Shown: positions 1-9,698, counted from the first letter of the stretch. The stretch is DNA of 64,000 nucleotides from Vibrio sp. BS-M-Sm-2 (GCF_041504345.1 NZ_CP167895.1:1674001-1738000); one strand, 5' to 3'. Notes: generated from the sequence alone by a model not told the origin. Numbers and translations are program-made.

Positions 1-373
1 GAAGCACTTCAGCCGCAAAGTATTGGAAGAACTGACCAGCACGGTAAATCTCACCACGACCTTCAGGAAAAGGCTTACCTTCTTCACGAGAAAGAAGCGT
101 GCCTAGCTCATCACAACGTGCAATCAACTCATCACCAATCGCTTGAAGCACCGCTTGCTTGCGTTCAATCGGCGTTTTTTCCCACTCTGGTTGAGCGTGC
201 TTCGCCGCTGAAATCGCTTGTTGAACTTGTTCCGCACTTGCTTGTGCAAAGTTACCGATGTTTTCAGAAATATCTGATGGGTTAATGTTCGCAACGGTAC
301 TTACACCCGCTTGCCATTCGCCGCCGATGTAAAGTGCATTTTCTGCTTGAACATTCTGTAATTGAGTCATCAT
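1..373 (-). CDS. NAD(P)-dependent aldehyde dehydrogenase, N-terminal part (cut by window edge)
   Basis: The first 124 or so residues can be read on the minus strand, beginning MMTQLQNVQAENALYIGGEW. Segments such as ALYIGGEWQAG, INPSDISENIGNF and GKPFPEGRGEIYRAGQFFQY are typical of the N-terminal NAD-binding half of the aldehyde dehydrogenase superfamily and resemble alpha-ketoglutaric semialdehyde dehydrogenases. The catalytic Cys and Glu lie outside the window. An AAGGA ribosome site precedes two adjacent ATG codons (373 and 370). A RidA-family gene on the same strand and a divergent LysR gene upstream suggest a small catabolic locus. The substrate is not known. Confidence 0.8.
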   Translation of the reverse strand, partial: MMTQLQNVQAENALYIGGEWQAGVSTVANINPSDISENIGNFAQASAEQVQQAISAAKHAQPEWEKTPIERKQAVLQAIGDELIARCDELGTLLSREEGKPFPEGRGEIYRAGQFFQYFAAEVL

Positions 374-569
374 TCTGTCCTTGTAACGGTTAGGTTGCGG
401 TTGAGTCTGGCAACCATCTGGTTAATTAATAAACTGTTAATATTCAGGTAATTAATTGCTAAAATAAGTCGTACATTTTGTATCTAAAGTAAACCCGATC
501 GCTTGTATCAATAAACCGCTTTAATTCAAAAGAGTTTTGATCCGCAAATAGCCTTAGTTCACAGTCGAA

Positions 570-980
570 TTATTCAGGTTGAGACGCCGATGCATAAACC
601 ACAAACTCGACTAACATCTCTTCTCTTGCTAACCCTGCAACGACGACCGCAGCACGGTTTGGATAAGGTGCATTGAAGTATTCTCCGTATACGCTGTTGA
701 CCGTTTTTAGATATTCACGGTCTGTCACGTAAATCAGAACTTGCAGCACGGAATCCATAGATTCGCCTGCACACTCCAACGTATGAACAAGGTTGTTAAA
801 AGTCTGACGCGTTTGCGCTTCGATACCGCCTTCTACTACTGCGCCCGTTTCATCAATTGGAATCTGCGCGGTGTATAGAGTGCCGTTATTTACGATTGCC
901 CACTCTAGTGGTGCTTTTGAAGCAAAAAGAGCGGTTTTTACTGGGTGTTTTTTAGTTTGTGCGTTCACGATTCCATCCAA
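570..980 (-). CDS. RidA/YjgF/YER057c/UK114 family protein
   Basis: A 136-residue protein of the Rid family, whose best known members hydrolyse reactive enamine/imine intermediates formed by PLP enzymes. The family signature is near the C-terminus: NRAAVVVAGLAREEMLVEFVVYA, with Arg109 at the position of the substrate-carboxylate-binding Arg of RidA. Other Rid subfamilies use the same fold for other chemistry, so the reaction is not certain. It lies about 200 bp upstream of, and on the same strand as, the aldehyde dehydrogenase gene, and diverges from the LysR gene at 1126. A role in the same catabolic pathway is an inference from position. Confidence 0.85.
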   Translation of the reverse strand: MDGIVNAQTKKHPVKTALFASKAPLEWAIVNNGTLYTAQIPIDETGAVVEGGIEAQTRQTFNNLVHTLECAGESMDSVLQVLIYVTDREYLKTVNSVYGEYFNAPYPNRAAVVVAGLAREEMLVEFVVYASASQPE

Positions 981-1125
981 CTTTGTAACAACTATGTTTC
1001 AAGATGGTTAAATACTGCACCTTGACGACTGATAAATCTAACGGTAAATTTTGTGCATTTGATAAATAAAATCTATCACCTTTCAAAAAGTAAGGTATAG
1101 CAAGGGCTAGAGAAGGATCAGTGCC

Positions 1126-2007
1126 ATGAGTATTAAGCTACAACAGTTAAAACATTTTGTTTTAGTGGTCGAAGAAGGGGGATTTCGAGCAGCATCTCAC
1201 CGAGCAAATCGCTCGCAAGCGGCACTTTCTACATCGATAAAAGAGCTGGAAAAAATACTCGGCCAACCTCTGTTTGAAACAGGCAACAAATCGACACTGA
1301 CGCCTTTTGGAGAAATATGCTTGCCAAAAATCATTCAATTCTTGAATGTTTACAAAGCATTAGACAATGACCTACGCGCAGCGGCGGCTGGACAACAAGG
1401 AAGAGTTCGAATAGCAAGCGTGCCTTCGGTAGCCGCAAAACTAATCCCTAGTGTTTTAGGGGCTTTTTGTGAACAGTACCCAAATGTAGAAGTGAGTTTG
1501 ATTGATGATAATGCGGCAGGTGTAGAAGCAAGATTACTCTCTGGAGAGGTGGATGTTGCCCTCGGTAATAGCTCCCATTTAGAAGAAGAGAACATCGACT
1601 TCACGCCTTTGCTTTCTGATCCGATCGGTGTGGTGTGCCTAAAAGACAATCCTATTGCCTCTCAACGGGAAGGAATCGAATGGCAAACATTGTTAAAACA
1701 ACCCTTCATTCGTAACGGGACTTGTACCCTACTTGACCCAACACCCGCACGCATGCTCAGCGAACAAGCTTTGTATTCAGTAGAGAACATTACCTCGCTG
1801 TTTTCGGTGTTAGAGCTCGGAATAGGCGTAACTACGCTACCTAAACTGGCTTTCCCAACCAACGAAACCCGCTTAGTGTGGATTCCATTAATTGACCCGC
1901 CCTTGCAACGACAAATTGGTATTTTCAGATTGTCTGATCGTACGATCTCACCACAAGCACAGGCTTTCCATGACTTATGTGTTCAATACCTCAGTTATGA
2001 AGAGTAA
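1126..2007 (+). CDS. LysR-family transcriptional regulator
   Basis: This 293-residue protein has an N-terminal winged helix-turn-helix (about residues 3-62, LKHFVLVVEEGGFRAASHRA followed by SQAALSTSIKELE) and a LysR substrate-binding domain (about 90-290). Length is normal for the family. It diverges from the RidA-like gene and the aldehyde dehydrogenase gene on the minus strand, the usual arrangement for a LysR protein controlling its neighbours; that target is inferred. The start ATG is preceded by GAGAAGGATCAGTGCC, which contains a good ribosome site. Confidence 0.9.
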   Translation: MSIKLQQLKHFVLVVEEGGFRAASHRANRSQAALSTSIKELEKILGQPLFETGNKSTLTPFGEICLPKIIQFLNVYKALDNDLRAAAAGQQGRVRIASVPSVAAKLIPSVLGAFCEQYPNVEVSLIDDNAAGVEARLLSGEVDVALGNSSHLEEENIDFTPLLSDPIGVVCLKDNPIASQREGIEWQTLLKQPFIRNGTCTLLDPTPARMLSEQALYSVENITSLFSVLELGIGVTTLPKLAFPTNETRLVWIPLIDPPLQRQIGIFRLSDRTISPQAQAFHDLCVQYLSYEE

Positions 2008-2024
2008 TAAGAGAGCCTAGATTA

Positions 2025-2057
2025 AGTAAATTAGGCAGCACTTTGCTGCCATTTACT
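2025..2057 (+). terminator. Hairpin after the LysR gene
   Basis: An interrupted stem reads AGTAAAT-ta-GGCAGCA, loop ctt, TGCTGCC-ATTTACT, starting 18 bp after the LysR stop codon. There is no long T run, so it is a probable rather than certain intrinsic terminator. Confidence 0.6.
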
Positions 2058-2725
2058 TCCTCAAAACTCGGTGTCTCTTCTCCCAACCATGCTTCTCACA
2101 CACCCAATAATCACCATCACTCCTATAACATCAACATTTAGGCGCTGAATTTTCACGCTCGCGTACGCAAATAATGACAAAGTGACAACAATATAAAAAA
2201 TATTCGTTTATTGATAAGGAGCGACGTACGTTTAATATCCCAGACAAACGAAACCTTCCATCCTTGCCTCAAACAAGCGTAATCTCTCTCAAACCACACT
2301 TGGCAATTCAGCTTACAAATGAGCCTAAGTGTTTGAATAGTCTTAATTGATAAGATCATAAGTTGATAATTTCGCTCGCAGAACCCTTCCCAAAAGTCCC
2401 TCTTTTCCATATGGATAAAGCATCTTAAATATTCATGAATAAAGTAATAAAACGATTACTTTCATAAATGAAAAACTCTCATTTCAAAAATGGAATTATT
2501 GATATCAATATTTGTCGTTTTGATCACATAATTTTAGGCGTAATTTATATTTTGTCGAAACGATAGCGAATTAGTTTAATTCGTTTCATTTCGTCAGGAG
2601 ATATAAAACCAGCAAGGGTTTTTCTTTAAAGCAAATCAAGTGTTATTAACAAGTGAAATGTAGTAACAAGTTAAATTTAAACTGTGTTTTATATTAACTT
2701 ACACTGTTTAACATAAGGTTTTATT
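2058..2725. other. AT-rich spacer upstream of the ATP synthase operon
   Basis: About 670 bp without a convincing gene. It must hold the atpI promoter, but no single -10/-35 pair stands out in the AT-rich background. A short hairpin, CGAATTA-gtt-TAATTCG, lies at 2567-2583. An 85-codon open frame at 2153-2410 on the minus strand has no ribosome site or recognisable domain and is not called. Confidence 0.5.
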
Positions 2726-3127
2726 ATGAGGCTTAATGGGATTAGTAGCGACATCCTTGTTGCCGCTAAAAGAGTTGTTCTCTGCCAAATAGTATTAGCC
2801 ATCGGTGTAGTTTTATATGAAGTGTTTTTTGGTAATAAAGTAGATATGGAATCATCAGCTTTGGGCATCGTAATTGCGATGTTGCCACCGCTGTTTGGAT
2901 TTATATATGCAAGCCTAAAGGTGCGTAAGAACCCTAACTATAGTTTACGTGACTTAATGCAAATGAGTCGTGTCGTAAAAATAACATATACGTTTTTAAT
3001 GTTTATCTTGGCATTCCAGTTCTTCAAACTGGATAACCCAGTAATATTATATGCGTACATATTTACTATGGTTGGATACTTCTTAACACCATTTATTACC
3101 GCCTCTAATAGATCGGAGTACGCGTAG
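2726..3127 (+). CDS. atpI: ATP synthase accessory protein I
   Basis: A 133-residue protein with four predicted membrane segments at the head of an F1Fo ATP synthase operon. AtpI proteins assist c-ring assembly and are poorly conserved, so the call rests on position, size and membrane topology. An AAGG ribosome site precedes the ATG. One base separates it from atpB. The gene is clearly more AT-rich than atpA, atpG and atpD. Confidence 0.8.
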   Translation: MRLNGISSDILVAAKRVVLCQIVLAIGVVLYEVFFGNKVDMESSALGIVIAMLPPLFGFIYASLKVRKNPNYSLRDLMQMSRVVKITYTFLMFILAFQFFKLDNPVILYAYIFTMVGYFLTPFITASNRSEYA

Positions 3128-3128
3128 T

Positions 3129-3899
3129 ATGGATCAAGTCACTACCGCTCACGAATACATAGAGCATCACTTAACCTTCTTAACTACAGGTGATGGGTTC
3201 TGGGCGTTTAACATTGACTCGATGTTGGTATCTTGGATTACAGGTTTACTTTTCATCGGTGCATTTCGGTATGTAGCCACTCGTGGCACTAGCGGCGTTC
3301 CAGGTCGTTTTCAATGTTTTATCGAGCTTGTCTTTGACTTCGTTAATAATCTCGTCAAAGAAATTTTTCAAGCAGAAGATAAATTAATAGGACCACTGGC
3401 ATTAACCACTTTTGTTTGGGTGTTGTTAATGAATGCAGTCGACCTATTACCCATTGATTTAATCCCGGGGTTAACCCGAGCTGTAGGTCTAGAGCACTTT
3501 AGAGACCTACCAACAGCAGACGTAAATATACCAATGTCGATGGCACTCGGTGTTTTTATTCTACTGTTAACCTATACATTTAAAAATAAAGGTTTGAAAG
3601 GCTTTATCAAAGAGCTAACTACTCAGCCATTTGATAACCCTCTTTTATATCCTGTTAACTTAGTTCTTGAATTAATAACATTAATTTCAAAGCCAATATC
3701 ACTAGGTTTACGATTATTCGGAAATATGTATGCAGGCGAGATGATATTCATCCTTATTGCACTAATGCCTTGGTGGATGCAGTGGGCACTGAGTGTACCT
3801 TGGGCCTTATTCCACATATTAATCGTATTCTTACAAGCATTTATATTTATGGTACTGACCGTTGTTTATTTAGGAATGGCAACAGAAGAACACCACTAA
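3129..3899 (+). CDS. atpB: F0F1 ATP synthase subunit a
   Basis: A 256-residue integral membrane protein forming the proton half-channels next to the c-ring. The signature ISLGLRLFGNMYAGEMIFILI near the C-terminus contains the essential stator Arg (in LRLFGN). Several hydrophobic segments fit the family topology. It follows atpI with a one-base gap and precedes atpE by 47 bp. Confidence 0.97.
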   Translation: MDQVTTAHEYIEHHLTFLTTGDGFWAFNIDSMLVSWITGLLFIGAFRYVATRGTSGVPGRFQCFIELVFDFVNNLVKEIFQAEDKLIGPLALTTFVWVLLMNAVDLLPIDLIPGLTRAVGLEHFRDLPTADVNIPMSMALGVFILLLTYTFKNKGLKGFIKELTTQPFDNPLLYPVNLVLELITLISKPISLGLRLFGNMYAGEMIFILIALMPWWMQWALSVPWALFHILIVFLQAFIFMVLTVVYLGMATEEHH

Positions 3900-3946
3900 T
3901 TAATAACTACAAAAATTAACTAACAAATTATTTATCGGAGATACAA

Positions 3947-4183
3947 ATGGATATCGTAAGCGCAGTTTTATATGTAGCAGGTGCATTACTGATCGGTTTA
4001 GGTGCAGCAGGTGCAGCATCTGGTATTGGTAACTTAGCAGGTAAATACCTTGAAGGTGTTGCGCGTCAACCAGACCTAACTCCAATGCTTCGTACTCAAT
4101 TCTTCATCATGATGGGTCTTGTGGATGCTGTACCGATGATCGGCGTTGGTATCGGTCTATACATCATCTTCGCTGTGGCTTAA
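3947..4183 (+). CDS. atpE: F0F1 ATP synthase subunit c
   Basis: A 78-residue hairpin of two membrane helices joined by the polar loop ARQPDL. The ion-binding carboxylate is Asp60 in GLVDAVPMIGVG, as in E. coli subunit c (GLVDAIPM). The Gln and Glu-Ser set typical of sodium-coupled c subunits is absent, so proton coupling is expected. A GGAG ribosome site precedes the ATG. Confidence 0.97.
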   Translation: MDIVSAVLYVAGALLIGLGAAGAASGIGNLAGKYLEGVARQPDLTPMLRTQFFIMMGLVDAVPMIGVGIGLYIIFAVA

Positions 4184-4238
4184 TCAAACAGCTTTGAAAA
4201 GATCGATTTATACATAATCAAGATTTAGTGAGGAAGGT

Positions 4239-4709
4239 ATGAACTTAAATGCAAGCATGTTTGGACAAGCAATCTCATTCGTGATTTTTGTTTGGCTCTG
4301 CATGAAATATGTATGGCCCCCTCTCACCGCGATGTTAGACGAGCGCCAAAAAGAAATCGCTGATGGTTTACGCCACTCAGAGAACGCTGCGAAAGAGCTA
4401 GAACTAGCAAAATCCAATGGCGCACAACTCATCGAAGATGCAAGAAAGAATGTGACTGAACTGATTGAACAAGGCCGAAAACGCCGCAACGAAATCATCA
4501 GCTTAGCGCAACAAGAAGCCGAACAAGAAAAGGCACGCATCTTAGAACAAGGTAGAGCTGAGCTAGAAGGCGAACGCCAAAAGATACGCCGTGAACTTCA
4601 GGCGGATATGGCAGACGCAGTGATTCAAAGTGCACAGAAATTGATTAGCAAAAATCTAGATTCTGCAACGAACCGCGCGCTGGTTGACCAAATGATTAGC
4701 GAACTCTAA
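4239..4709 (+). CDS. atpF: F0F1 ATP synthase subunit b
   Basis: A 156-residue peripheral-stalk protein with one N-terminal membrane helix (about residues 8-28) followed by MLDERQKEIADGL and a long charged helix rich in Lys, Glu and Arg, as expected for the dimeric stator. Length equals the usual 156 residues. It has a GAGGAAGG ribosome site, and atpH follows 11 bp later. Confidence 0.96.
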   Translation: MNLNASMFGQAISFVIFVWLCMKYVWPPLTAMLDERQKEIADGLRHSENAAKELELAKSNGAQLIEDARKNVTELIEQGRKRRNEIISLAQQEAEQEKARILEQGRAELEGERQKIRRELQADMADAVIQSAQKLISKNLDSATNRALVDQMISEL

Positions 4710-4720
4710 GGAGAGGCAAT

Positions 4721-5272
4721 ATGTCAGATTACACCAATATTGCTCATCCCTACGCCAAAGCATCGTTTGAATTTGCTTTAGGTGAGAACCAGTTACAAGA
4801 GTGGCACTCAATGCTGTCCATTCTTGTGGCTGTCGCGGAAGAAGAAACAATCGCTAGTCAGATTTCGTCTGCAGAAGGTGCTCCTACACAACAAACCGAA
4901 GAGTTGGCAAACCTCATCATTCGTATTTGCCAAGGCCTCGTTGATGACCACGTCATTAATCTCATTCGAGTCTTGGCCGAGAACGGCCGCCTTTCTGTTG
5001 TAAGAGACCTGTTTGAATTGTTCTGCGAGCTCAAGGACGAACATGAACGTGTAGTGCCTGTCACTGTCACCAGTTCAGAAATACTGACACAAGATCAAGT
5101 TACGTCATTAACAGCTGCACTTGAGAAGAAATTAGAGCGTCAGGTTGAAATGAAGCAGGTTATTGATGACACGCTAGTGGGTGGAATGGTCATCAAGGCG
5201 GGTGAAACCGTGATCGATGGTTCGTTAAACACATCAATTGACCGATTGGCTCATCAACTTCACGCGAGATAG
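4721..5272 (+). CDS. atpH: F0F1 ATP synthase subunit delta
   Basis: A 183-residue OSCP/delta subunit linking the b stalk to the top of F1. It starts with IAHPYAKASFEFAL and ends with the conserved block VIDDTLVGGMVIKAGETVIDGSLNTSIDRL. Length is a few residues above the usual 177. AGGAGAGG precedes the ATG, and atpA starts 9 bp after the stop. Confidence 0.95.
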   Translation: MSDYTNIAHPYAKASFEFALGENQLQEWHSMLSILVAVAEEETIASQISSAEGAPTQQTEELANLIIRICQGLVDDHVINLIRVLAENGRLSVVRDLFELFCELKDEHERVVPVTVTSSEILTQDQVTSLTAALEKKLERQVEMKQVIDDTLVGGMVIKAGETVIDGSLNTSIDRLAHQLHAR

Positions 5273-5281
5273 GTAACAATT

Positions 5282-6823
5282 ATGCAATTAAATTCAAATG
5301 AAATCAGCGATCTAATCAAAGAACGCATCTCGAAATTTAATGTGAGCACCGAAGCTCGCAACGAAGGCACTATCGTATCGGTTCGTGATGGCATCATCAC
5401 AATCAATGGCCTTGCTGATGTCATGCAAGGCGAGATGATCGAGCTACCAGGTGGCAAGTACGCACTTGCACTTAACCTAGACACCCACTCTGTTGGCGCG
5501 GTGGTAATGGGTCCTTACATTGACCTTTCTGAAGGCATGAAAGTGAAAGGCACGGGTCGCATCTTAGAAGTACCTGTCGGTAACGGACTTCTGGGACGTG
5601 TAGTGAACACCTTAGGTGAACCGATTGATGGTAAAGGCCCAATAAGTTGTGAGCGTCTTGACCCAGTAGAAGTCATTGCACCAGGGGTAATTGAACGTAA
5701 GTCTGTGGACCAGCCAATTCAGACCGGCTATAAAGCTGTAGATACCATGGTACCTATTGGTCGTGGTCAACGTGAGCTGATCATCGGTGACCGTCAGACA
5801 GGTAAAACCGCTTTGGCAATCGATGCGATCATCAACCAAAAAGATTCTGGCATCAAATGCGTGTATGTGGCAATTGGTCAGAAAGCATCAACCATCGCTA
5901 ACGTTGTTCGCAAGCTCGAAGAGCACGATGCACTTAAAAACACCATCGTGGTTGTTGCATCTGCATCAGAATCAGCAGCGCTGCAATACCTAGCACCCTA
6001 CGCGGGTTGCACCATGGGTGAATACTTCCGTGACCGCGGTGAAGATGCACTGATCATTTATGATGATCTATCCAAACAAGCGGTAGCGTACCGTCAAATC
6101 TCATTGCTACTTAAACGCCCACCGGGTCGTGAAGCCTTCCCTGGCGACGTATTCTACCTTCACTCACGCCTACTAGAACGTGCAGCAAGAGTGAATGCAG
6201 AGTATGTAGAAAAGTTCACTAACGGTGAAGTTAAAGGCCAAACTGGCTCATTAACCGCGCTTCCTATCATTGAAACTCAAGCGGGGGACGTGTCTGCGTT
6301 CGTACCAACCAACGTAATCTCAATCACTGACGGTCAGGTTTTCCTACAAACCCAATTGTTTAACTCAGGTCTACGTCCTGCAGTCGATCCGGGGATCTCA
6401 GTATCTCGTGTGGGTGGTGCAGCACAGTGCAAGATCATCAAGAAATTGTCTGGTGGTATCCGTACTTCATTAGCTCAATACCGCGAGCTAGCGGCATTCG
6501 CTCAGTTCTCTTCTGATTTAGATGAGATGACCCGAAAACAACTCGACCATGGTGAGCGTGTAACCGAATTAATGAAACAAAAGCAATACTCTCCTATGTC
6601 GGTCGCTGAGCAAGCAACGGTTATTTACGCAGCAGAGAAAGGCTATCTCGCGGGTGTTGAACTAAACAACATAGCCCGTTTTGAAGAAGAGCTGATCGCT
6701 TACGCCAAAGGTCAAAACCCAGCATTATTCGACAAAATTAACGCGACTGGCGATTACAACGACAACATCGAGAGTGCTCTTAAAGAGATTCTAGATGGTT
6801 TTGTTGGCATGAAAGCTTGGTAA
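5282..6823 (+). CDS. atpA: F0F1 ATP synthase subunit alpha
   Basis: A 513-residue subunit, the same length as E. coli AtpA. The Walker A sequence GDRQTGKT is at about residues 169-176, and the later ALIIYDDLSKQAVAYRQ is the Walker B region. With subunit beta it forms the F1 hexamer; its nucleotide sites are non-catalytic. It sits mid-operon between atpH and atpG. Confidence 0.98.
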   Translation: MQLNSNEISDLIKERISKFNVSTEARNEGTIVSVRDGIITINGLADVMQGEMIELPGGKYALALNLDTHSVGAVVMGPYIDLSEGMKVKGTGRILEVPVGNGLLGRVVNTLGEPIDGKGPISCERLDPVEVIAPGVIERKSVDQPIQTGYKAVDTMVPIGRGQRELIIGDRQTGKTALAIDAIINQKDSGIKCVYVAIGQKASTIANVVRKLEEHDALKNTIVVVASASESAALQYLAPYAGCTMGEYFRDRGEDALIIYDDLSKQAVAYRQISLLLKRPPGREAFPGDVFYLHSRLLERAARVNAEYVEKFTNGEVKGQTGSLTALPIIETQAGDVSAFVPTNVISITDGQVFLQTQLFNSGLRPAVDPGISVSRVGGAAQCKIIKKLSGGIRTSLAQYRELAAFAQFSSDLDEMTRKQLDHGERVTELMKQKQYSPMSVAEQATVIYAAEKGYLAGVELNNIARFEEELIAYAKGQNPALFDKINATGDYNDNIESALKEILDGFVGMKAW

Positions 6824-6869
6824 GTGCTCCGGTTTGTTAGCTGGAAATCAAAACAAATAGGAGCAGATT

Positions 6870-7739
6870 ATGGCAAGTACTAAAGAAATTCGCACCAAGA
6901 TAGCCAGTGTTAGTAACACTCAGAAAATCACCAGTGCAATGGAAATGGTTGCAGCAAGTAAGATGCGCAAAGTTCAAGACAACATGACGCAAACGCGGCC
7001 TTACGCCGAGAACATGCGCCAAGTTATCTCTCATGTCGCATCGGGTTCACTGGAGTACCAGCACCCATACCTGCAACAGCGTGAACCAAAGCGTGTTGCT
7101 TACATCATTATCTCGTCCGATCGAGGCTTGTGTGGTGGCTTGAACTCAAACTTGTTCAAGAAAGTGTTAGAGGAAATGGAGCAATGGCGCACTAAAGGAG
7201 TCGAGGTAGAGACAACCTTAATTGGCTCGAAAGCTATCTCGTTCTTCCAACGCGGCGGCAATGTCATCGCGCAAACGTCAGGCCTTGGCGATACACCTAA
7301 ACTAGAAGACATTTTAGGTACGGTAAATGCGATGTTAGGGCATTACGACGAAGGCAAAATCGATAGCTTGTATCTCGTTTACAACCAATTCGTCAACACC
7401 ATGGTTCAAGCGCCAACGACGTTACAATTGCTCCCCCACCCTTCAGAAGCTGAGGCTGGTAGTGAGCCTAAAAAAGCGCGTCGTTGGGACTACATCTATG
7501 AGCAAGCACCCAAAGACATACTCTCAGAACTGTTACATCGATACATCGAATCACAAGTGTATCAAGGCATCGTTGAGAGTATAGCCTGTGAGCAAGCAGC
7601 CCGAATGGTCGCCATGAAAGCGGCAACCGATAATGCAGGCCAACTCATTGATGATTTGCAGTTGGTATATAACAAAGCGAGACAGGCTGCGATTACCCAA
7701 GAGCTGAGTGAAATAGTCTCAGGTGCCCAAGCTGTCTAG
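6870..7739 (+). CDS. atpG: F0F1 ATP synthase subunit gamma
   Basis: A 289-residue central rotor shaft. The N-terminal helix (KEIRTKIASVSNTQKITSAM) and the C-terminal helix (ARMVAMKAATDNAGQLIDDL) are the conserved coiled-coil ends of the family, and SSDRGLCGGLN is the other hallmark. The gene ends 43 bp before the preferred atpD start. Confidence 0.97.
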   Translation: MASTKEIRTKIASVSNTQKITSAMEMVAASKMRKVQDNMTQTRPYAENMRQVISHVASGSLEYQHPYLQQREPKRVAYIIISSDRGLCGGLNSNLFKKVLEEMEQWRTKGVEVETTLIGSKAISFFQRGGNVIAQTSGLGDTPKLEDILGTVNAMLGHYDEGKIDSLYLVYNQFVNTMVQAPTTLQLLPHPSEAEAGSEPKKARRWDYIYEQAPKDILSELLHRYIESQVYQGIVESIACEQAARMVAMKAATDNAGQLIDDLQLVYNKARQAAITQELSEIVSGAQAV

Positions 7740-7782
7740 GGGCAGAAAAGAGTGGGTCAGAACAGAATTTGAGGATTTAAGA

Positions 7783-9168
7783 ATGAGTGTTGGAAAAATA
7801 GTTAAAGTAATCGGCGCTGTGGTTGACGTCGAATTCAGCGGCGGCAACAGCCCTCGCGTTTATGATGCATTGAAAGTCACCAGCGACGAAGCAAGCTCGC
7901 TAGTATTGGAAGTTCAGCAACAACTTGGCGGCAACATCGTTCGTTGTATTGCAATGGGTACATCTGATGGCTTGCGCCGCGGCCTAACCGTTGAAAACAC
8001 AGGCTCTCCAATCACGGTCCCTGTAGGCGAAGAAACGCTGGGCCGAATCATGAACGTGCTTGGTCAACCTATCGATGAGTGTGGTGAGATCGGTCAGAAA
8101 GAAAGCTACGAAATTCACCGAGAAGCCCCCTCTTATGAAGAGCAAGCCAACAGCACTGAGCTTCTAGAGACAGGTGTTAAGGTTATCGACCTTATTTGTC
8201 CTTTCGCTAAGGGCGGTAAAATCGGTCTGTTCGGTGGTGCGGGTGTAGGTAAAACCGTCAACATGATGGAGCTTATCAATAACATCGCCAAAGCCCACTC
8301 AGGTTTGTCTGTATTTACCGGTGTAGGTGAACGTACTCGTGAAGGTAACGATTTCTACTACGAGATGAAAGAAGCTGGCGTATTAGACAAAGTTGCCATG
8401 GTTTACGGTCAAATGAACGAGCCACCTGGAAACCGTCTACGTGTTGCACTTACTGGCCTGACTATGGCTGAGCGCTTCCGTGATGAAGGTCGTGACGTAC
8501 TGTTGTTCATTGATAACATCTACCGTTACACGCTTGCGGGTACCGAGGTTTCAGCACTATTAGGTCGTATGCCTTCCGCGGTAGGTTACCAACCAACGCT
8601 GGCTGAAGAGATGGGTGTGCTTCAAGAACGTATCACTTCAACTAGACAGGGCTCTATCACGTCTATCCAAGCAGTATACGTACCAGCGGATGATTTGACT
8701 GACCCCTCACCTGCAACAACCTTTGCTCACTTAGATGCGACCGTTGTACTGTCTCGTAATATCGCTGCATTGGGTCTGTACCCTGCGATTGACCCGTTAG
8801 ATTCGACGTCTCGTCAATTGGATCCTCTCGTGGTTGGTCAAGAGCATTACGACATTGCACAAACAGTTCAAACAACGTTGCAACGCTACAAAGAGCTAAA
8901 AGACATCATCGCGATTCTTGGTATGGATGAGCTTTCAACTGAAGATAAACAGATTGTATCTCGTGCTCGTAAGATTGAACGTTTCTTAACTCAGCCTTAC
9001 CACGTAGCAGAAGTGTTTACCGGTCAGAAAGGTGTCTTTGTACCGCTAAGCGAAACACTAAGAGGCTTTAAAGGTCTGTTAAGCGGCGAGTATGACGACA
9101 TCCCAGAGCAAGCGTTCTTGTACTGTGGCTCTATCGACGAAGTGCTTAAAAAAGCAAAATCACTCTAA
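7783..9168 (+). CDS. atpD: F0F1 ATP synthase subunit beta
   Basis: A 461-residue catalytic subunit. The Walker A sequence GGAGVGKT is at about residue 150. The stretch DNIYRYTLAGTEVSALLGRM and the following block through GQEHYD are nearly identical to E. coli AtpD. The open frame runs back to 7723 and overlaps atpG, but family length, the start MSVGKIVKVIGAVVDVEF and an upstream GAGGA favour 7783. Confidence 0.98.
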   Translation: MSVGKIVKVIGAVVDVEFSGGNSPRVYDALKVTSDEASSLVLEVQQQLGGNIVRCIAMGTSDGLRRGLTVENTGSPITVPVGEETLGRIMNVLGQPIDECGEIGQKESYEIHREAPSYEEQANSTELLETGVKVIDLICPFAKGGKIGLFGGAGVGKTVNMMELINNIAKAHSGLSVFTGVGERTREGNDFYYEMKEAGVLDKVAMVYGQMNEPPGNRLRVALTGLTMAERFRDEGRDVLLFIDNIYRYTLAGTEVSALLGRMPSAVGYQPTLAEEMGVLQERITSTRQGSITSIQAVYVPADDLTDPSPATTFAHLDATVVLSRNIAALGLYPAIDPLDSTSRQLDPLVVGQEHYDIAQTVQTTLQRYKELKDIIAILGMDELSTEDKQIVSRARKIERFLTQPYHVAEVFTGQKGVFVPLSETLRGFKGLLSGEYDDIPEQAFLYCGSIDEVLKKAKSL

Positions 9169-9182
9169 GAGGTAGGTGCACC

Positions 9183-9626
9183 ATGGCTATCGGAATTACA
9201 GATAATACATTTCAACTTAATATTGTAAGTGCGGAAGGTACGCTGTTTTCAGGTCCAGCGTATGCCCTAGCCGTTTCTGGCTCGGATGGTGAGCTGGGTA
9301 TCCGCCCCGGTCACTCCCCGCTTCTCAGCAAAATAAAACCGGGCGTAACAGTGTTTGTCACAGACCCTAAATCAGAGGGGCAAGTGCTTTATGTCTCTGG
9401 TGGGATGCTTGAAGTTCAACCCGATGTGGTAACAGTTTTGGCCGATACTGCCTTGCATGGTAAAGACATTGACCGCGCTCGTGCAGAAGAAGCGAAATAT
9501 GCAGCTCTAGAAAATATCAATAAGGGCAATGTAGACATCAACTTTGCACAAGCTCAGCTTGAACTAGCAAAAGCCGTTGCTCAGCTTCGCGCATCAGAAC
9601 TGACGTCTTCTCGCACTCGACACTGA
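9183..9626 (+). CDS. atpC: F0F1 ATP synthase subunit epsilon
   Basis: A 147-residue subunit with an N-terminal beta sandwich (GELGIRPGHSPLLSKIKPG is the family hallmark) and a C-terminal helical hairpin that regulates rotation. It is the last gene of the operon, 14 bp after atpD. The tail of about 10 residues (SELTSSRTRH) is slightly longer than usual. Confidence 0.96.
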   Translation: MAIGITDNTFQLNIVSAEGTLFSGPAYALAVSGSDGELGIRPGHSPLLSKIKPGVTVFVTDPKSEGQVLYVSGGMLEVQPDVVTVLADTALHGKDIDRARAEEAKYAALENINKGNVDINFAQAQLELAKAVAQLRASELTSSRTRH

Positions 9627-9669
9627 GAATAAGCGTTATTGGCCGTTAGCTGTGCTAGCAAACAAATAC

Positions 9670-9698
9670 AAAAAGGCTCACTAAATAGTGAGCCTTTT
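9670..9698. terminator. Bidirectional terminator after atpC
   Basis: A perfect stem, AAAAGGCTCACT-aaat-AGTGAGCCTTTT, lies in the convergent gap between atpC and the S4-domain gene. The A and T flanks suit both strands. Confidence 0.9.

Noticed and set aside
2153..2410. 85-codon open frame on the minus strand upstream of atpI
   Set aside because: No ribosome site, no recognisable domain, unusual composition, and it lies in an AT-rich promoter region.
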